Positions 5,885-9,487 of a stretch of 9,487 nt of DNA are shown piece after piece. The DNA is from a bacterium. Its GTDB lineage: Bacteria > Ratteibacteria > UBA8468 > B48-G9 > DTJG01. The position numbers and the translations under genes are program-made. The DNA is taken from the NCBI GenBank assembly GCA_026418655.1, contig JAOAAW010000150.1:1-9487 (forward strand), read 5' to 3'. A model generated the notes under the pieces. The model did no database searches and was not told the DNA's origin. It worked only from the letters and a program-made list of their open reading frames with translations. Each line of letters begins with the position of its first letter. Positions within the stretch are counted from its first letter, which is position 1.

Positions 5885-8800
5885 TCAGTTTATGGAAAAA
5901 TCATTTCCTAGCAGTTGTCTGAGTTTTTCAAGCAGTTCTGGAACAATTGTGACCTGAAAATTGTTTAATTTCACCTTAACATAACTACCATTCTCATCCA
6001 CTATTACTATAAAGACAGGTGATATACCTTTGTAATCAATCAAAATATCTTTCAACTTTGAAAGAATTTCAACAGACGTTTTCTTGTTAATTTTTATCGT
6101 CAGGTTTTTTGCATGTTTTTCAAGAATCGTATTAAGTGTAGCTACATCATTTGCAACTATTCTGCTACGTTCAGACCTGTGTTCCACCTTACCTTTTATA
6201 AAAACAACATTGCTGATTTTTAAAAGGCTTGAAATGCTTTCATATATTTTTGGATAAAAAACTACCTCTATTTTTCCATACAAATCTTCAAGTTCACCCA
6301 CTGCCATTCTTTCCCCTTTCTTATTTGACATCCTTTTAAGATTTTGAATGAGTCCCCCAAACCAATATTCTCTTCCTTCGCCCAACTTATCCACCTGATT
6401 ACTCCAGGCGTCAACAAAATTAGAAATGGTTTCTCTACAATTCTCAAGTGGATGACCTGTTCTATAAACACCAAGCATTTCTCTTTCAAAAGAAAGAAGC
6501 TTTGCCTCAGGCCATTCAGGTAATTCAGAAATAGCTTTGTGTATTGAGGGGGGGGTAACTCTCTCACTTTCTGAAAAAATTGAGGGCTGCCCACCTTCGC
6601 TAAGTTTTTGTATTTTTGAACCCTGCTCTATAGCCTCATCCATCAATGCATAAAGCTGTGACCTTGGCATTTCAAAAGAATCAAAAGCACCTGCCTTAAT
6701 AAGACTTTCTATAACTTTTCTATTAATCAATCTCAGATCCACCCTTTCACAGAAGTCAAATAAAGATTTAAATTTTCCCTCTTTTCTTGCTTCCAGTATT
6801 GACTGAATTGCAGATTGACCAACATTTTTTATTGCTGCCAGACCGAAAAGTATATCATTACCTAATATTGAAAATCTATCCTGGCTTTCTTGAATATCAG
6901 GTGGCAGAACCCATATATTCATTCGTTCTGCTTCCTCTATATACTGTCTAATCTTTTCCTCATTACCTATTTCACTGTTCAAAAGTGAAGTCATATACTC
7001 AAGTGGATAATTAGCCTTTAAATATGCTGTCTGATATGCAACCATAGCATAGCAGGTACTATGAGATTTATTGAAGCCATAACCAGCAAATTTTGCCATG
7101 CTGTCAAAAATTTTGTCTGCAATATCATGCCTGATTCCATTCTGTTTTGCTCCCTTAATAAATTTTTCTCTCTGTTTTTCCAGTAGTTCCGGGTCTTTTT
7201 TACCCATTGCCTTTCTTAAAATATCCGCCTCAGCCATTGTAAAATTACCAATTACACTGGCAAGCTTCATCACTTGTTCCTGATAAAGAATGACACCATA
7301 CGTGGTTTTCAAGATTGGTTCCATTGCAGGATGATCATATTTTATCTTCGAAGGATCTCTCCGATTCTTAATGTACAGGTCAACCATTCCGCTTTGCATA
7401 GGACCCGGACGATAAAGAGCGAGAACAGCAATAAGGTCTTCAAAAACCTTAGGCTTAATCTTTTTTAAAAGCTCCTGCATACCCGGACTTTCCATCTGAA
7501 ACAGTCCAACAGATTCTCCCCTGCATAGCATTTCATAAGTTTTTTTGTCGTTTTCAGGAAATTCAGTTATTTCAATATTCTTCCGCTTTTTTACAAGATC
7601 CTTAGTTTCCTCTATTAAAGAAAGATTCTTGAGCCCAAGGATGTCGATCTTTAGAAGTCCTATCCTTTCTATACTTTTCATTTCAAATTGACTGCTTATC
7701 TCTCCTTTTGAACCCCGAAAAAGTGGAACGTAATGATATATTGGCCTGTCGGTGATTATTATACCGGCTGCATGTGTTGATGCATGTCTTGCAAGACCCT
7801 CAAGGGAAATTGAAATATCAAATAGTTTTTTCACCCTTTCATCCGCCTCAATAAATTTTTTTATATCTGAATTTTTTGCGATTTCCTCTCTTAAAGTAAC
7901 ACCTGGTTCAGGAGAAATGAGTTTGGCAATTTTATCAACCTCAGAAAAACTCATTTTTAGCGCCCTGCCCACATCTCTAACAACGGCCCTTGCTCCCATT
8001 GTTCCAAATGTGGCAATCTGAGCAACATTTTTCTCACCATATTTCTTTCTAATATAATCAATAACCTGATCTCTTTTTGTGTCATCAAAATCCAGGTCAA
8101 TATCTGGCATTGAAATTCTCTCAGGGTTAAGAAATCTTTCAAACAAAAGGTCATATTTCAATGGATTGATTTCGGTAATACCAAGTAAATATGCGACAAT
8201 ACTTCCGCCCCCTGAACCACGGCCAGGACCAACCGCAATTTTTCTTTTCTTTGCCTCACTAACTATATCGTGAATGATAAGAAAATAGCTTGAAAAATTC
8301 ATCTTCTTGATGATACTCATCTCATATTTCACGCGTTTTGTAATTTCATTATCCTGACTATCCATGTCAATTTTGAATTTTTCTCGTAATCCCTGACGAA
8401 CAAGACTCTCTAAATATTCAGAATCAGACATATCGCAAGGAACAGGAAAACTGGGAATATGATGTTTTGAAAAATCCATAACAACATTACACTTTTCAAA
8501 AATTTCAACGGTATTTTTCAAAACCTCTGGAATCTCAGCAAATAATTTATACATCTCCTCTGGTCTCTTAAAGTAAAACTCATCAGTTGGAAATGCTAAT
8601 CTTTTTTCCTTTTCGTCATTTATATTTGAACCAGTTTGAATACATAAAAGAATTTCATGTGCAAAAGCATCCTCTTTTCTTTTGTAATGACAGTCATTCG
8701 TGGCAACAACCTTTATTTTGTTTTTCTTCGCAATCTCTATAATTTTCCTGTTTACTTCTTTCTGAACAGGAATACCAACTTCCATAATTTCCAGATAAAA

Positions 8801-9313
8801 ATTTTCTCTACCAAAAACATCGAGATACCATTTTATCGTAGAAAGAGCCTTTTCCTCTTCGCCTGCAATAATCATCTGATTTATTTCACCTTGTAAGCAG
8901 CCGCTCAATATAATTAAACCCGAAGAAAGTTTTGCAAGTAACTCTTTATCAATTCTTGGTTTATAATAAAAACCTTCAAGATAAGAAAGACTTGACAATT
9001 CAAGCAGATTTTCATAACCTTTGTTATTTGCTGAAAGAACTGTTAAATGATAAGCATACTCTTTTTTCTCATTAACCCTTTTCTCCAGACGACTTCCTGG
9101 AGCCATATACATCTCACATCCAATGATTGGTTTTATTCCGTTCTCAAGTGCCCTTTCGTAGAAATTAACCACTCCGAAAAGTGCACCATGGTCTGTAATG
9201 GCAACGCTTGGCATTCCGAACTGGTGGGCAAGTTTCGTTATCTCTTCTAAGCGGCACATCCCATCCAGAAGACTGTCATCAGTATGAAGATGAAGATGGA
9301 CAAACTCTTTCAT
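5885..9313 (-). CDS. dnaE: DNA polymerase III alpha subunit DnaE (replicative polymerase)
   Basis: 1142 residues, close to E. coli DnaE (1160). It is the catalytic subunit of the chromosomal replicase. The N-terminal PHP domain (about 1-280) keeps what look like all nine metal ligands: His8, His10, Asp17, His42, Glu67, His89, Cys139, Asp207, His209. This suggests an active proofreading site of the Thermus type. In the palm, PDIDLDFDD (403-411) gives catalytic Asp406 and Asp408, and KIDILGL (555-561) gives Asp557. Other family blocks are VGPGRGSGGGS (361-371), ALYRPGPM (632-639), YGVILYQEQVM (672-682) and GYGFNKSHSTCYA (744-756). A helix-hairpin-helix region (about 800-880) is followed by a probable beta-clamp motif QPSIF (909-913), an OB fold (about 983-1060) and a C-terminal tau-binding-like domain. 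The ATG overlaps the upstream stop as ATGA. Confidence 0.98.
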   Translation of the reverse strand: MKEFVHLHLHTDDSLLDGMCRLEEITKLAHQFGMPSVAITDHGALFGVVNFYERALENGIKPIIGCEMYMAPGSRLEKRVNEKKEYAYHLTVLSANNKGYENLLELSSLSYLEGFYYKPRIDKELLAKLSSGLIILSGCLQGEINQMIIAGEEEKALSTIKWYLDVFGRENFYLEIMEVGIPVQKEVNRKIIEIAKKNKIKVVATNDCHYKRKEDAFAHEILLCIQTGSNINDEKEKRLAFPTDEFYFKRPEEMYKLFAEIPEVLKNTVEIFEKCNVVMDFSKHHIPSFPVPCDMSDSEYLESLVRQGLREKFKIDMDSQDNEITKRVKYEMSIIKKMNFSSYFLIIHDIVSEAKKRKIAVGPGRGSGGGSIVAYLLGITEINPLKYDLLFERFLNPERISMPDIDLDFDDTKRDQVIDYIRKKYGEKNVAQIATFGTMGARAVVRDVGRALKMSFSEVDKIAKLISPEPGVTLREEIAKNSDIKKFIEADERVKKLFDISISLEGLARHASTHAAGIIITDRPIYHYVPLFRGSKGEISSQFEMKSIERIGLLKIDILGLKNLSLIEETKDLVKKRKNIEITEFPENDKKTYEMLCRGESVGLFQMESPGMQELLKKIKPKVFEDLIAVLALYRPGPMQSGMVDLYIKNRRDPSKIKYDHPAMEPILKTTYGVILYQEQVMKLASVIGNFTMAEADILRKAMGKKDPELLEKQREKFIKGAKQNGIRHDIADKIFDSMAKFAGYGFNKSHSTCYAMVAYQTAYLKANYPLEYMTSLLNSEIGNEEKIRQYIEEAERMNIWVLPPDIQESQDRFSILGNDILFGLAAIKNVGQSAIQSILEARKEGKFKSLFDFCERVDLRLINRKVIESLIKAGAFDSFEMPRSQLYALMDEAIEQGSKIQKLSEGGQPSIFSESERVTPPSIHKAISELPEWPEAKLLSFEREMLGVYRTGHPLENCRETISNFVDAWSNQVDKLGEGREYWFGGLIQNLKRMSNKKGERMAVGELEDLYGKIEVVFYPKIYESISSLLKISNVVFIKGKVEHRSERSRIVANDVATLNTILEKHAKNLTIKINKKTSVEILSKLKDILIDYKGISPVFIVIVDENGSYVKVKLNNFQVTIVPELLEKLRQLLGNDFSIN

Positions 9314-9487
9314 TTTCCAAGCATTGCCTGTTTTCTGGCAACCTGATAAATCTTACCCTCTGTTTTTATGGAAGGCGCTATTGCAATTTCAACAAGCTGC
9401 ATTTCTCTTATGTTCCTCGCACCAAGACTTGCCATTGAAAGACGAAGTGCCCATATTAAATTCTGTGAACCATCATCTGTATTGGAT
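9310..9487 (-). CDS. Probable IMP dehydrogenase-family protein (GuaB3-like), C-terminal fragment
   Basis: The gene enters from the right edge on the - strand; the last 58 codons and the TGA (9312-9310) are inside the window. The fragment reads DDGSQNLIWALRLSMASLG (about residues 4-22 of the fragment), then ARNIREMQLVEIAIAP and EGKIYQVARKQAMLGK to the end. The pattern of a short ALR-x-SMA-x-LGA helix, an REMQ-x-VE segment and an APSIKTEGK end resembles the C-terminus of GuaB3-type IMP dehydrogenase-related proteins as I recall them. The catalytic Cys loop is outside the window, so the assignment depends on this tail only. The stop overlaps the dnaE start as ATGA, which means the two are co-transcribed and translationally coupled. 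Another TIM-barrel purine enzyme such as GMP reductase remains possible. Confidence 0.5.
   Translation of the reverse strand, partial: SNTDDGSQNLIWALRLSMASLGARNIREMQLVEIAIAPSIKTEGKIYQVARKQAMLGK

Noticed and set aside
6268..6594. 108-codon alternative frame inside dnaE after the C8 tract
   Set aside because: No start signal and no recognisable protein; it matters only as the frame reached if the C-run loses a base.
1..9487. Mobile elements, CRISPR arrays, tRNAs, toxin-antitoxin or defence genes
   Set aside because: I looked for repeats, inverted ends, cloverleaf sequences and small paired genes and found none; the window is housekeeping sequence.

Overview
The window looks like ordinary chromosome from an AT-rich, Gram-negative bacterium. 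The base composition is roughly mid-30s % GC by eye. The Gram-negative call rests on the C-terminus of an outer-membrane porin at the left edge. Arginine is written mostly as AGA, and the 5S rRNA is about 65% GC by hand count, which hints at growth at raised temperature. I cannot name the phylum from sequence alone. Genes are tightly packed and no gene-free stretch reaches 300 bases; the longest is the 97-base gap between pstS and pstC.

Left half, + strand (1-4714): a phosphate-uptake operon in the order porin (partial), pstS, pstC, pstA, pstB, phoU. The products form a path across the envelope. The porin of the phosphate-selective O/P type would pass anions through the outer membrane, PstS would bind phosphate in the periplasm, PstC and PstA form the inner-membrane channel, PstB is the ATPase, and PhoU links transport to signalling. 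pstC-pstA are 6 nt apart and pstA-pstB overlap by 19 nt. The pstS-pstC gap is the exception: it holds a perfect 30-base palindrome and an extended -10 promoter element. No phoB/phoR pair and no operon promoter lie inside the window.

Right half, - strand (9487-4848): a second compact operon read right to left, with the C-terminus of a probable IMP dehydrogenase-family protein, dnaE (replicative DNA polymerase III alpha) and mtnA (methylthioribose-1-phosphate isomerase). The first pair overlaps by ATGA and the second is separated by 2 nt.

Between the two convergent operons sits a solitary 5S rRNA gene on the - strand (about 4834-4718). It is not next to 16S or 23S. A consensus -35 box (TTGACA) lies inside the last codons of mtnA, with a 17-bp spacer to TAGTAT, and predicts a start within a base of the 5S 5' end. 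A T-run directly after the closing helix overlaps the phoU stop codon. This self-contained 5S unit squeezed between two protein genes is the most noteworthy item. I see no mobile element, CRISPR array, tRNA or defence system here.
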